Origin: SIRX01 sp965214475
GTDB taxonomy: Bacteria; Actinomycetota; Rubrobacteria; Rubrobacterales; Rubrobacteraceae
Direction of reading: 5' to 3'
Assembly (NCBI GenBank): GCA_965214475.1
Contig: OZ243953.1
Coordinates: 248,001-312,000 of the forward strand
DNA length: 64,000 nucleotides
This document shows, piece by piece, positions 8,636 to 18,297 of this stretch. Every line of letters starts with the position of its first letter. Position 1 is the first letter of the stretch. Both the position numbers and the translations under genes were made by a program. The notes beneath the pieces were generated by a model. That model saw only the letters and a program-made list of their open reading frames with translations. It made no database searches and was not told the origin of the DNA.

Positions 8636-9453
8636 ACGTACGCGTCCCTGGTTGGAGTATCCCGAGGCTCTGTTACGCTCGGGATCTCGACCTCCGGGTT
8701 GGCTACCGGGTCGTCGTCGATACCGAGGTAGGGGAGCTTGTCGGGCGCATCGCCCTCACCCCCCGGCGGCGCGAACCTTATACGGAACCCTACGACATCA
8801 CACGGGTCGTCAGCGACGAGGATGAACGGAGAGAAGACGCGAATCGGGAGTTGGCCCGTGAGGTCCGCAACGAAGCCCAGAAGCTCGCCCGCGACCACCG
8901 GATAGAGAAGGTGCAATTTGTCGGCTGTGACATCTCTCTCGACGGTCTTTACATCGAGGTGAAGTACGAGGCCGAAGGGGACCGGGGTATGGGGCCCGTG
9001 AAAGATGCTTTGGAGGACCGCTACGATGCACAGGTGGTACTCCGGCAGTTTACTTTTATCGAGCGCGCCGGAGACACGGGAGGGTGCGACACTTGCGGGT
9101 TACCGCTGTGTTGCGCGGTTTGGAGCGGGGCGCGGAGCATGGGGCCGGTCAATGTGCGGCTCGCCAAGCAGCAGGGCGTAACGCCAAACGAGAAGGTGCT
9201 GGGTAGTTGCGGCGAGGTGAAGTGCTGTATGCGCTACGAGCACGACACTTACAAGGAGTTCAAAGAACGCGCACCGTTCAAGAATACCCAAGTTCAACTC
9301 GACGACCGTGAAGGCCGGGTCGTGGATTACTCGATGGTAAAAGATTCCGTTCTAGTTCAGTTCGGTGAGAAACGTAGCGACCAAGAACTCGTGCCGCTCG
9401 GCCGGCTGGCAGAGGACAACGAAGACATCGAACCTGTGGATGTGGAGGAATGA
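8590..9453 (+). CDS. PSP1 C-terminal domain protein (YaaT/RicT-like), probable ATC start
   Basis: A PSP1-family protein of about 287 residues. The Bacillus relative RicT (YaaT) acts with RicA and RicF in RNA maturation and carries Fe-S clusters. The Cys-rich core is clear: GGCDTCGLPLCCAVW and LGSCGEVKCCMRYEHDTY. A TTG start at 8851 would give 200 residues but would discard the conserved N-terminal segment encoded at 8620-8760 (VRVPGWSIPRLCYARDLDL, then VGYRVVVDTEVGELVGRIAL), which matches the normal PSP1 opening. The frame extends upstream only as far as 8557 and contains no usual start, so ATC at 8590 after a perfect ribosome site is the best candidate. This would overlap holB by 46 bp. Confidence 0.78.
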   Translation: MTDTAENTRTLPRLVDVRVPGWSIPRLCYARDLDLRVGYRVVVDTEVGELVGRIALTPRRREPYTEPYDITRVVSDEDERREDANRELAREVRNEAQKLARDHRIEKVQFVGCDISLDGLYIEVKYEAEGDRGMGPVKDALEDRYDAQVVLRQFTFIERAGDTGGCDTCGLPLCCAVWSGARSMGPVNVRLAKQQGVTPNEKVLGSCGEVKCCMRYEHDTYKEFKERAPFKNTQVQLDDREGRVVDYSMVKDSVLVQFGEKRSDQELVPLGRLAEDNEDIEPVDVEE

Positions 9454-9465
9454 GTCTGGGAACTC

Positions 9466-10422
9466 GTGCTGGATAACCTCTGCGACGTACCGGGTGCCCT
9501 TGTCGGACACGCCACGGACTACGAAGGCCTGACCGGCTGCACCACCATCCTGTTTGACCGACCGGCAGTTGTCGCTGTGGACGTGCGCGGATCTTCGCCC
9601 GGAACCCGCGAGACGGACCGCCTGGGACCTCTTGGAATAGTCCGCGACACCCACGCCGTACTCCTCACCGGCGGAAGCGCATTCGGATTGGCGGCGGCGG
9701 ACGGGGTGGTGAGGTTTCTCGAAGAGAAGGAGATCGGCCTGGACATCGGGGTAGCGAAGATACCCCTGGTCTCTGCCGCGGTGATCTTCGACCTCATGGC
9801 CGGTTCCCCCGACGCTCGCCCCGGCGCCAACATGGGATACGCTGCCTCTGCTTCAGCCGATAGTGGCGACTTCGAGCAGGGCAGTGTGGGTGCTGGAACC
9901 GGTGCGACGGTCGGCAAGATGCTCGGCCCGGAGAACGCCATGAAAGGTGGGTTGGGCAGCACCTCCATTCAACTCGAAGGCGGCCTGATCGTGGCGGCGC
10001 TCGCCGTCGTAAACGCCGTCGGAGACGTGCGGGATGAGAACGGAAACATTCTCGCAGGCCCCCGTCACGAGGATGGAGAGTTGGCCGACAGCGTAGCGCT
10101 GATGACGCAGGTAGCCGACCGGATGCTGTGGGGACAGAATACCACCCTCGGCATCGTGGCCACGAACGCCCGCCTCACGAAACCCGAGGCAAACAAAGTA
10201 GCCCAGATGGCCCACGACGGACTTGCCCGTGCCGTCTATCCGGTCCACACCAGCGTTGACGGCGACGCGGTCTTCGCCGCCGGGATAGGTGAGATAGAGA
10301 CGGCCCCTGATGTGGTAGGAGCCTGGGGGGCACGGATGATGCAGGAGTCTATCTTACGCGCCGTGCGGGCCGCGAAAGGTACACTTGGAATTCCTTCCTG
10401 TTCCGACTACACAGAAGGCTGA
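9466..10422 (+). CDS. P1 family (DmpA/S58) peptidase
   Basis: A 318-residue member of the DmpA family of self-processing N-terminal nucleophile aminopeptidases. The self-cleavage site is visible as GGLGSTSI with Ser165 as the expected nucleophile, and other family signs are LVGHATDYEGLTGCTTILF near the start, LLTGGSAFGLAAADGVVRFL, and NTTLGIVATNARLTKPEANK in the C-terminal half. These enzymes release N-terminal amino acids, often including D-residues or beta-amino acids; the substrate here is unknown. Start GTG at 9466, 12 bp after the PSP1 stop. Confidence 0.88.
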   Translation: MLDNLCDVPGALVGHATDYEGLTGCTTILFDRPAVVAVDVRGSSPGTRETDRLGPLGIVRDTHAVLLTGGSAFGLAAADGVVRFLEEKEIGLDIGVAKIPLVSAAVIFDLMAGSPDARPGANMGYAASASADSGDFEQGSVGAGTGATVGKMLGPENAMKGGLGSTSIQLEGGLIVAALAVVNAVGDVRDENGNILAGPRHEDGELADSVALMTQVADRMLWGQNTTLGIVATNARLTKPEANKVAQMAHDGLARAVYPVHTSVDGDAVFAAGIGEIETAPDVVGAWGARMMQESILRAVRAAKGTLGIPSCSDYTEG

Positions 10423-10499
10423 TCCGGCGTGGATGGCCTCATTTCGACCACGTAGGGCATACCCAAATTTTTGCGGTATGGTTCTCCGGGCGGGCTTGT

Positions 10500-12017
10500 T
10501 TATCCAAGCTTGAATGGGTCCCGTGTTTCGCCGGAAAGCTCCACCCAAACGGACTTCACCTGGGTGTACTCTTTGAGCGATTCGAGGCCGTTCTCCCGGC
10601 CGACACCGCTCATCTTGTAGCCGCCGAACGGCGTGTTGAAAGAGAGCGTGCGGTAAGAGTTGATCCAGACGGTGCCAGCCTTGAGGGTGTGCGCAACCCT
10701 ATGAGCCCGTTGGAGGTCTTTCGTCCACATACCCGCTGCTAGGCCGTAGGGCGTGTCGTTCGCCTGACGGATTATATCTTCCTCACTCTCGGCGGGGATC
10801 ACGCTGAGGACCGGGCCGAAGATCTCCTCCCGCGCTACCGTCATCTTGTTGTCTACGCCCGTGATGATGGTCGGCTCAATAAAGAAGCCGTCTCGAAGCT
10901 CTGGATCCTCGGGGGGCTTGCCGCCGCAGACCAATTCCGCCCCTTCCTCCTGACCAACGCTGATGTAACCTTTGATCTTCTCTAGCTGCTGCTCGAAAGC
11001 TACCGGACCCATCTCCGTCTCAGCATCCAGCGGGTTGCCGAGTTTGATGCTCTCCGCTTTCTCGGACAGTCGCTCGACGATCTCGTCATGTACGGATTCT
11101 TGCACGAACAATCGTGAACCGGCGATGCACGTTTGGCCGGTAGCGGCGAAGATGCCCGAGACGACCCCGTTTGCCACGGCCTCCATGTGCGCATCCTCGA
11201 AGACGATGTTCGGGGACTTTCCGCCGAGCTCCAGCGTGACCTTCGCCAGGTGGTCCGCGGAATCTTTTATGACCTGCTTGCCGGTCTCCGTCGAGCCGGT
11301 GAAAGCTACTTTGTCCACCCCCGGATGGCGGACCAGGGCGCTCCCGGTGGTCGGGCCGTGTCCGGTGATGACGTTGAATACACCCGGTGGGAAGCCAGCC
11401 GCCTCAAACAGCCGGGCGAATTCCAACGTAGAGGCCGGAGTCTGCTCGGCAGTTTTGACCACGAAGGTGCACCCGGCGGCCAGGGCGGGAGCCAGCTTGA
11501 AAGTTAGCAGGAGCAGGGGAGAGTTCCATGGTGTAATGGACCCGACGATCCCGATCGGCTCGCGTCGGGTGTAGACGAAGAAGTTTGGTTTGTCGGAGGG
11601 GACCGTCTCGCCCTGGATCTTGTCCGCCGCTCCCGCGAAGTAGTAATACCACTCGAGCAGGGCTTTGAGTTGCCCGCTCATCTCGCGCAGGAGCTTGCCG
11701 TTGTCGGTGCTTTCGACGACGGCTATGTCCTCTGCGTTCTCCGCCAGAAGGTTGGCCAGGCTGCGAAGCAAACGCGCCCGCTCGGTGCCGGTCATCGTGC
11801 CCTACGGACCTTCGTCGAAGGCCTCACGGGCGGCCTTGACCGCGCGGTCCACGTCTTCGTCGCTCGCCTCCGGTGCGGTGGCCCATACCCGGCCTGTGTA
11901 GGGGTTCTTGCTCTCGAAGGTCTTGCCGGAGCGGGCGTCCAACCACTCGCCGCCCACGAGCATCTTGTACTCGCGGACCTCGTCGGATTTTGGCGTCTCT
12001 ATCAACTGACCCTGCAT
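10500..12017 (-). pseudogene. NAD-dependent aldehyde dehydrogenase, interrupted by an in-frame amber codon
   Basis: A complete ALDH (about 505 codons) split by TAG at 11802-11804 on the minus strand. The first 71 codons (YKMLVGGEWLDARSGKTFE) and the following 431 (MTGTERARLLRSLANLL onward) lie in the same frame; the family usually has Trp at this place (GPWxxM), so TGG to TAG is the simplest explanation. The catalytic Cys (GQTCIAGSR) and Glu (LELGGKSPN) are intact, as is the NAD-binding GSTETGKQV. It is the last gene of the minus-strand SDIMO-linked operon and would oxidise an aldehyde from the pathway. Reinitiation at ATG 11793-11795 would give a protein without its N-terminal strand. Sequencing error or read-through cannot be excluded. 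Confidence 0.85.
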
Positions 12018-12046
12018 CTCTCGCTCCTCCTTAAGCTCTGTTTTTA

Positions 12047-14419
12047 TTACTTGTAGCGCTCGATCAGGTCCAGCGACGCCCCGATTATCGTCTCGGTATC
12101 GATCTCGAAGTGTTCGTAGAGGTCGTCTACGGTACCGGATTGGCCGAAGTCGTCGACCCCCAAGCAGGTAATCCGAGACCCATGGATCGCGCCGAGGAAC
12201 GCCAGGGTGTGGGCATGACCGTCCAAAACGCTGACGATGGGCACGGTCTGCTCCCCCGGGAACAGTTCACTGAGGATGGCGTAGTCGCTGGCGCCGAAAC
12301 CCCTGGAGGTCCGATACGCGCGGAACAGCAGGTCGGCGCTGGTCACGCAGATCACATCAGCGCCGATACCGCCCTCAGATTCGAGGAGGTCCGCAGCCTG
12401 CAGCACCTCCGGCATGACGGCCCCCATGCCTGCAAGTGTCACTTCGGGGCTCAGGCCGCTTTCGGCGGCGCTCCGGATACGATAGCCGCCCGCAAGTGCT
12501 CGCAGCCGACGCCTTTCACGCTCCGCTGAATCCTGGGGCATCGCCGCGAGGTGCTGCTCGACGGGGCGTGTCGAGAGCCGGAAGTAGCTGGACGAGCCTT
12601 CGGGATGCCCGAGTTGGTCGAGCGCGTACAGGAAAGTCCATTCGAGGTCCTGGGCAAAGGCCGGTTCCCAGGCTGTACATCCGGGCTGTTCGACGCCTAT
12701 GGAGGGTGTAACCACCGACTGGTGTGCGCCGCCTTCGGGAGAGAGGCTGACACCGGAGGGTGTGCCCACGAGGATGAACTGTCCGCCGGCATACATGCTG
12801 AAGGACCACGGTTCCAGCGCACGGTCTACGAAAGCATCGTAGACCGTACCAACGGGCAAGAGGGGTTGTCCGCAAGTCCTCCAGGCCGCACCCAACTCAC
12901 CGAGAAGCCCGACAAGGTTTGTCTCGGCGATGCCAAGCTCGATATGCTGACCTTCGCCGGACTCACTCCAGCGCAAGACTGCATCCGGGTCGTCGGCGAA
13001 CCAATCGAGACGATCTCTTACCGACCAGATCCCAGCCTTATTGATCCAACCTCCAAGACCGGTCGAAGAGGCGACATCCGGGCTGACCGTGACCAGTCGG
13101 GAGGCGACATCCTCCGACTCGCGTGCAAGGTCAGGCAACAAGCGGCCCAGCTCTTGCTGGGTCGAGACCCTTCCCGCACGGGGGCGTGAGAGCTCCAGAG
13201 GCACGGAGGCCAGGCCTACGGGTTTGGGCTCGGTTCTCTTTAGATGCCGCGAGGTTGCGGCGCAGAGACCGGCTTCCGGGCTGTTTTCGGGGAACGCGGC
13301 CCAGGGGTCTTCGATATCTGTGCCGAGCTTTTCGGCGAGACGGACGTACTGCGAGTTGTCGAGCAGGGCGGAGTGGTTCAGGGGATGGCCCTCGGTCGGC
13401 AGTGAACGGCCTTGATCGTGTACGCGAAGACGACCGAGGGACGGTCCGAAACTGCGTCCGCCGCCCGGTAGGCTCGGGTCAGCTCTTCGAGATCATGCCC
13501 ACCGAGATCGCGGATGGAGGTAGAGAGCTCGGCATCGTCTAGTTCCCACAGCAGACGCCCGATCTGAAACCTGTCTCGCCCTGAACCGGGAAGCCTCTCC
13601 CGCAATTCTTCCGCGGGGCTTCGCAGCAACCGTTGATATTCTTCGTTGGTCATCTCATCGATTCGGTGTTCGAGCTCCGGGCCGCCATCCAGTTCGAAGA
13701 GCTCCTTGAGCCGGCGACCATACTTCACGGTTTCGCAGTGCCAGCCGGACGCCTCGAACATCGCCCTCAAACGTTTTGCGGCGATGTCGGGGACTACTCG
13801 GTCCAGGGACTGGCGGTTGAGGTCGACGATCCAGAGCACTTCATCCAGCCGCGACACCATGGCGGTCAGCTATGGCCTCCCAACACGCTCCCTCGTCCAA
13901 CTCGCCGTCACCCAGCAGTGCGATCTGGCGTCCCCCGGCGGGCGTTTGAAAGTGCCCGGAGACGTAGCGCCGGGTGATGGCGCCCCAGATCGGGGCGGTG
14001 GCTCCTAACCCTTCGGAACCGGCTGAGTAGTCTACTCGGCCCGGGTCCTTTGTCCGGCTGGGCTAGCTTTGCAACCCCCCGAACTCCCGGAGCGTGCCCA
14101 GCCATTTTCTGTCCAGACGTCCCAGCAGGTAATTGATGGCGTGCAGCACCGGCGCGGCGTGCGGCTTGACCGAGACCCGATCTTCCGCCTCTAGAAAGTC
14201 GAACCACAGGGCGGTCATTATGCTCGTCATGGAGGCGCTCGAAGCCTGGTGTCCCCCGACCTTCATGCCGGACGGATTGGGCCGCACGCTGTTCGCGTGA
14301 TACACGACCGCGGTGGCGAGCCAGAGCACGCGATCTTCGATCCGTTGGAGCACCTCGCGTCTCCGAGTACCCTGCGAGTCGAGGGCTCTTACGAGATCTG
14401 GTGGCATGGCTTTCTCCAC
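12047..14419 (-). pseudogene. Pyruvate dehydrogenase E1-like (AceE/transketolase type) gene with a stop and two frameshifts
   Basis: Conceptual repair gives about 790 residues of a homodimeric-type 2-oxoacid dehydrogenase E1. Segment one (14419-14066) ends FGGLQS followed by TAG at 14063-14065 where relatives have Tyr; the same frame then continues PSRTKDPGRVDYSAG and the thiamine-diphosphate motif GDGELDEGACWEA. Near 13857 the frame shifts into RLDEVLWIVDLNRQSLDRVV. Near 13409 it shifts again: restoring one G restores SLPTEGHPLNHSALL, leading to the last 450 residues (WINKAGIW, GEGQHIELGIAE). Three independent lesions mean the gene is dead unless the assembly is faulty. It lies between the ADH remnant and ALDH. 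Confidence 0.85.
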
Positions 14420-14429
14420 TGGCTCGACG

Positions 14430-14567
14430 CTACAAAGCCGAAAGGACCACCTTCATCGCGTTGGTGTTCGCCGCATCGGAGAACACGTCATACGCTTCCA
14501 CGATCTCGGGGTCGGACTTCGACTCCCAATCCTTGTTCCCGGGACCGTGATATACGAGAGCTTTCAT
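14430..14567 (-). pseudogene. Zinc alcohol dehydrogenase remnant with a large in-frame internal deletion
   Basis: A 45-codon frame that joins the first about 22 residues of a zinc-dependent ADH (MKALVYHGPGNKDWESK, then SDPEI) to its last about 23 (VEAYDVFSDAANTNAMKVVL). Both halves are recognisable ends of the same medium-chain dehydrogenase family, where some 300 residues (cofactor fold, both zinc sites) normally lie between. ATG 14565-14567, stop TAG 14430-14432. It is placed in the minus-strand operon between the ferredoxin and the E1 gene. In a working locus it would have oxidised 2-propanol or a similar alcohol. Confidence 0.75.
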
Positions 14568-14587
14568 GTTTTTGGCTCACTCCTCTT

Positions 14588-14953
14588 TTAGTAAGGCCTC
14601 TCTATCCAGACGGGTTCGGGGGTGATCTCCTCTTCGGGTTTACCGCCGGCGCTGTTGGCTTTGCTACCGCTTACGGTCAATAGCGCCCGGACTTTCATGT
14701 CCTCCTCGCAAAGGATCTGGCATGAGAGATGCGCTTCCTCCAGAAGATCTCGCATCTGCAGCGCCATCATCTCCGCCTGGGTCATATCTTCCGGCTCGCC
14801 TTCGAGGAACTCAACTTTGCAGGTCGTACAGTGGGCGTAGCTGCCACACTGATGCTGAATGTCCACCCCCGCATCTTCCTCTATAGCAAGCACTAGACGC
14901 TTACCCTCTTCAACGTCAACTGCTTCCGCGCCCTCAACTTCCAGTTTGGGCAT
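14588..14953 (-). CDS. 2Fe-2S ferredoxin
   Basis: A 121-residue plant-type [2Fe-2S] ferredoxin. Cys ligands are seen as CGSYAHCTTC and LSCQI, fitting C-x5-C-x2-C with a distal fourth Cys. A C-terminal extension (about 25 residues, rich in Pro and Glu) follows. The start at 14953 has a good AGGAGG ribosome site. It lies in the minus-strand operon behind the truncated iclR gene and could pass electrons to the monooxygenase or another oxygenase. It is the only apparently intact gene of that operon. Confidence 0.85.
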   Translation of the reverse strand: MPKLEVEGAEAVDVEEGKRLVLAIEEDAGVDIQHQCGSYAHCTTCKVEFLEGEPEDMTQAEMMALQMRDLLEEAHLSCQILCEEDMKVRALLTVSGSKANSAGGKPEEEITPEPVWIERPY

Positions 14954-14996
14954 TCGCTCCTCCTTTTACGATTCTGAATGGTCGCTTTCTTACCGC

Positions 14997-15600
14997 TCAG
15001 GAACTCTCCTTGAGCATCTCTGTAGCCTCGGTAGAGGCCCACTGAACCAGCTCAACTAGATGATGTCCCTCCTTGCCGATGCGCCAGGTCGTGGTAAAGA
15101 GGCCAATTGCCCCCTGCACCTCCCCTTTCTGGTTCTTCACGGGCGCTGCCACACAGCAGAGGTTTTGCGCGAACTCCTCGAAGTCCATACCAACATCTAC
15201 CATGCGAACCTTATTCAAGTTGGCGTGCAATTGTGCGGGATGTACTATGGTCCGCGGCGTGAAAGCCTCCAACCCGTGATCGTCTATATGTTTCTGTACG
15301 TACTCGGACCCTTTGCCAGTCAACAACACCTTGCCCAGTGCGAGCGCGTGCGAGGCCCCGTGAAATCCCTGAGACACTCCAGCCGGAGGACTGTCCGGCG
15401 GCGCTTTTACCTGGGCGACCGTCACCTCTCCATCTATAAGAACTGCCAGGTACGCTTGTCGTTGCGCCCGTTGCGCCAATTCCTCGATGACCGACTCGAT
15501 CTTGGCGTCGAAGCTGCCCTCGGAACGGCATTCGTAGAGCGTAGAGATGGCGGGGCCGATCCTGTACCCTCCACCACGCGGAACCTTCTCGATGTATTGT
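14997..15600 (-). pseudogene. IclR-family transcriptional regulator, DNA-binding half truncated
   Basis: The effector-binding half of an IclR regulator is intact (QAYLAVLIDGEVTVAQV, then HALALGKVLLTG and FAAPVKNQKGEVQGAIG-like). The reading frame continues upstream past the TTG at 15479 through EQYIEKVPRGGGYRIGPAI, which is the wing of the IclR helix-turn-helix, then runs directly into sequence antisense to the monooxygenase alpha gene near 15600. The first about 50 residues, including the recognition helix, are absent. In related loci such a regulator would control the divergent monooxygenase operon. Confidence 0.8.
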
Positions 15601-15601
15601 T

Positions 15602-16822
15602 CATCGGCTGAGGAACTACATAGACCCCGCAGGCTTCGACATTACCGAGAAAGCTTTCTCCAACAACTACGCTGGCACCATCGGCCGTCAGTTCGGCGAG
15701 GGCTTCATCACTGGTGATGCGATCACCGCCTGCAACATCTACCTGCAGGTCGTCGCAGAGACCGCCTTTACGAATACCCTGTTTGTGGCGATGCCTTCCG
15801 AGGCTGCGGCCAACGGTGACTATCTGTTGCCGACCGTGTTCCTCTCGGTGCAGTCCGACGAGTCGCGGCACATGAACAACGGTTACGGCACGTTGCTCAT
15901 GGCGCTGGCGAACGACGAGAACAAGGATCTCATCGAACGAGACCTGATCTACTCGCTCTGGAACCAGCACGCCGTCGTGGACGCCGCCATCGGTACGTTC
16001 ATCGACTACGGCACCAAGGATCGTCGCCAGGACCGCGAAAGCTACGCCGAGATGTGGCGCCGCTGGTACTACGACGACTATTATCGTAGCTACCTGGTCC
16101 CGCTGGAGAAGTACGGCCTCAAGGTTCCGCACGAGGTCATCGAGGACGGCTGGGAGAGGATCTCCAAGGGCTTCTACCACCACCACGTGGCCCAGTTCTT
16201 CGCCACCGGCTGGATGGTCAACTACTGGCGCATCGACCCGATGACCGAAGAAGACTTCGAGTGGTTCGAGCACAAGTATCCGGGCTGGTACGACAAGTTC
16301 GGCAAGTGGTGGGAACACTACAGCTCGCTCTCTGAGCCTAACGGCCACAAGCCGATAGCCTTCGAGGACACCGGCTACGTGTACCCACACCGCTGCTGGA
16401 GCTGCATGGTTCCGTGCCTGATCCGCGAGGATACTGTTATGGACTACGTGGACGACCAGTGGAGGACTTACTGCTCCAAGTGGTGCCACTGGACCGACAC
16501 GGTCGTCTTCCGCGACGAGTACCAAGGTCGTCCGACGCCCGCCATGGGCAAGATGACCGGCAAGCGCGAGTGGGAGACGCTGTACCACGGTTGGGATCTC
16601 GCCGACATCGTTCACGACCTCGGTTACGTCCGCAACGACGGCAAGACCCTGGTCCCGCAGCCGCACGTCATCTTCGAGCAGGACAAGATGTGGACCACGG
16701 ACAACCTCCGGGGCATCGAGTTCCAGAGTCCGAACATTTTGCTAAACGAGATGTCGGACGACGAGCGCGAAAAGCACATGGAGGAGTATAAGCAAGGCTT
16801 CACCATCAACGCTAGTTACTAG
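15602..16822 (+). pseudogene. mimA: Soluble diiron monooxygenase hydroxylase alpha subunit, 5' truncated
   Basis: The C-terminal about 406 residues of an SDIMO alpha subunit of the propane/acetone (MimA/PrmA) group, which inserts oxygen into the substrate at a carboxylate-bridged diiron site. The frame is open from 15602 (HRLRNYIDPAGFDITEKAF, GRQFGEGFITGDAI, AETAFTNTLFVAMPSEAAA) to 16822. The second set of iron ligands is present (Glu in VVAETAF, and SDESRH). The first set (Glu, ExxH, in the first about 180 residues of the family) is missing, and no start codon with a ribosome site precedes 15602; a GTG at 15785 would give only 345 residues. The break coincides with the break in the divergent iclR gene. 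Confidence 0.85.
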
Positions 16823-16863
16823 CGTGCAACGAGCCCCGGCTTAACCAGCCGGGAGACTCAAAA

Positions 16864-16893
16864 GAGGCGGTCGGGAACCCCCGGCCGCTTCTT
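16864..16893 (+). terminator. Hairpin terminator after mimA
   Basis: GC-rich stem (GCGGTCGGG pairing with CCCGGCCGC, allowing the mismatch in the middle) followed by TTCTTT. A second hairpin (CCCCGGCT / AGCCGGG) lies just upstream at 16834-16853. Transcription coming from the alpha-subunit gene would stop or be damped here before the reductase. Confidence 0.6.
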
Positions 16894-16928
16894 TCCGCGT
16901 ATGTTGGAAAAATATTCATGTTATATGC

Positions 16929-16957
16929 TTGACCCGCATATCTCCCATATATAGGAT
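16929..16957 (+). promoter_or_regulatory. Candidate sigma-70-type promoter before the reductase gene
   Basis: TTGACC at 16929-16934, a 17-bp AT-rich spacer, and TAGGAT at 16952-16957, 66 bp upstream of the reductase start. With the terminator before it, this suggests that the reductase and following genes can be expressed apart from mimA. Confidence 0.5.
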
Positions 16958-17023
16958 CACTTAGCAGAGGAAACCGTAGGCAATACGGACCCACATATTA
17001 TTAACGGGTAAAGGGGTTAAGGC

Positions 17024-18145
17024 ATGGGAGAGAAGCACAAAGTTTACTTCGACCCGGTAGATATCGAGATCGAAGTTGACGAAGACGAGACGGTACTGGA
17101 TGCGGCTTTCCGGCACGGTGTAATGCTTATGCACGGATGCAAGGAAGGGCAATGCGCGGCTTGCAAGGCGTTCTTATTGGACGGCGACATGGAGATGGAC
17201 CCTTATTCCACCTTTGCTCTCAACGAGTTCGAGTAAGAGGAGGGGTTCATCCTCCTGTGCCGCTCCCACGCTTACAGTGACCTGGAAGTGGAACTCATCG
17301 CCTACCACGAGGACATGCTGCAGACTGGTATACCCCTTCAGCGGATAACCGCCGAGGTCGAAGAGATCGAAGAGCTCACCCACGACATGCGGCGTTTGGT
17401 GCTCAAGCTGGTAGATCCGCCGGAGATGCAATTCATCCCCGGGCAATACGCTGAGCTGTACATCCCGGGCACCCAGGAACACCGGGCCTACTCTATGTCC
17501 AACACCCCGGCGACTGACGAGCGTGCTGAGTTCATTATCAAGGTCTACGAGGACGGCCGCTTCTCATCGGAATTGCTGGACAAAAGCCTTGAGGTAGGGG
17601 ACAGCATGACGATGAGCGTGCCCTACGGCGTGTTCACGCTGCGCGAGAAGTCCGACGGCGACATCATCTTTATTGGGGGCGGCTCCGGAATGGCGCCCAT
17701 ACTGTCCATACTCCGGCACATGCTCGAGAACGGCATTGACCGCAAGGCCACCTTCTACTACGGGGCCCGGGCGAAAAAGGACCTCTTCTACCTGAACGAG
17801 ATGCAGGAGTTGGGCGAGCAGTTGCCCGGAGAGTTCCAGTTCGTGCCGGCCCTCTCCGAGCCAGATGAGGACGACGACTGGGATGGGGAGGCGGGCCTGA
17901 TCACGGAGGTTATAGAGCGTTTGGAAGACGACCTGAGCGGGATGGAGGCCTACCTCGCCGGCCCGCCGCCAATGATCGACGCCGCTCTGCCGGTGCTCAT
18001 GAACATGGGCCTCGGAGAAGACCACATCTACTTCGACAAGTTCACCCAGACTTCGCACACGGAAGAAGGAGAAGAGCAGGGAGAAGAGGTAGCCGGGCAG
18101 GGAGTAGAAAGCGGCCCGAAGTTTCCCGGTAAAGTCGAAGGCTAG
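17024..18145 (+). pseudogene. mimB: SDIMO NADH reductase component, interrupted by an in-frame ochre codon
   Basis: The electron-transfer reductase of the monooxygenase: an N-terminal [2Fe-2S] ferredoxin domain and a C-terminal FAD/NADH domain of the ferredoxin-NADP reductase fold. The cluster ligands GCKEGQCAACK lie before, and LLCRSHAYSDLE after, a TAA stop at 17234-17236. Both sides are in the same frame and the homology runs straight through, so this is a single nonsense change. The FAD part has QFIPGQYAELYIPG, HRAYSMSN and the NAD motif FIGGGSGMAPILSILRHM. As written, the first product would be a 70-residue ferredoxin lacking its fourth cysteine. Second component in the order alpha, reductase, beta, coupling. 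Confidence 0.87.
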
Positions 18146-18297
18146 GTCCAAATGACGAGAACAATGGCAAAGGAGAGAGGAGGGAGCTTATAGTCGAGTT
18201 TAAGTGTGTAGCACCGTAGTGGGGAAGCAAACGTGCTGCACGCAGGAATTCAAGAGGGCAATAGTTCAGCAATGAAAAGGAAAGGAGGTTGCTGTCT

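Noticed and set aside
8851..9453. TTG 8851 as the start of the PSP1-domain gene
   Set aside because: It would remove the conserved N-terminal segment encoded just upstream in the same open frame, and it has no suitable ribosome site.
11802..14065. Amber codons as pyrrolysine or selenocysteine-like recoding
   Set aside because: The replaced residues appear to be Trp and Tyr, the E1 gene also has frameshifts, and no recoding gene or tRNA was seen in the window.
15434..16666. Minus-strand open frame of 410 codons over mimA
   Set aside because: A shadow of the hydroxylase alpha subunit in the opposite strand, caused by GC-ending codons.
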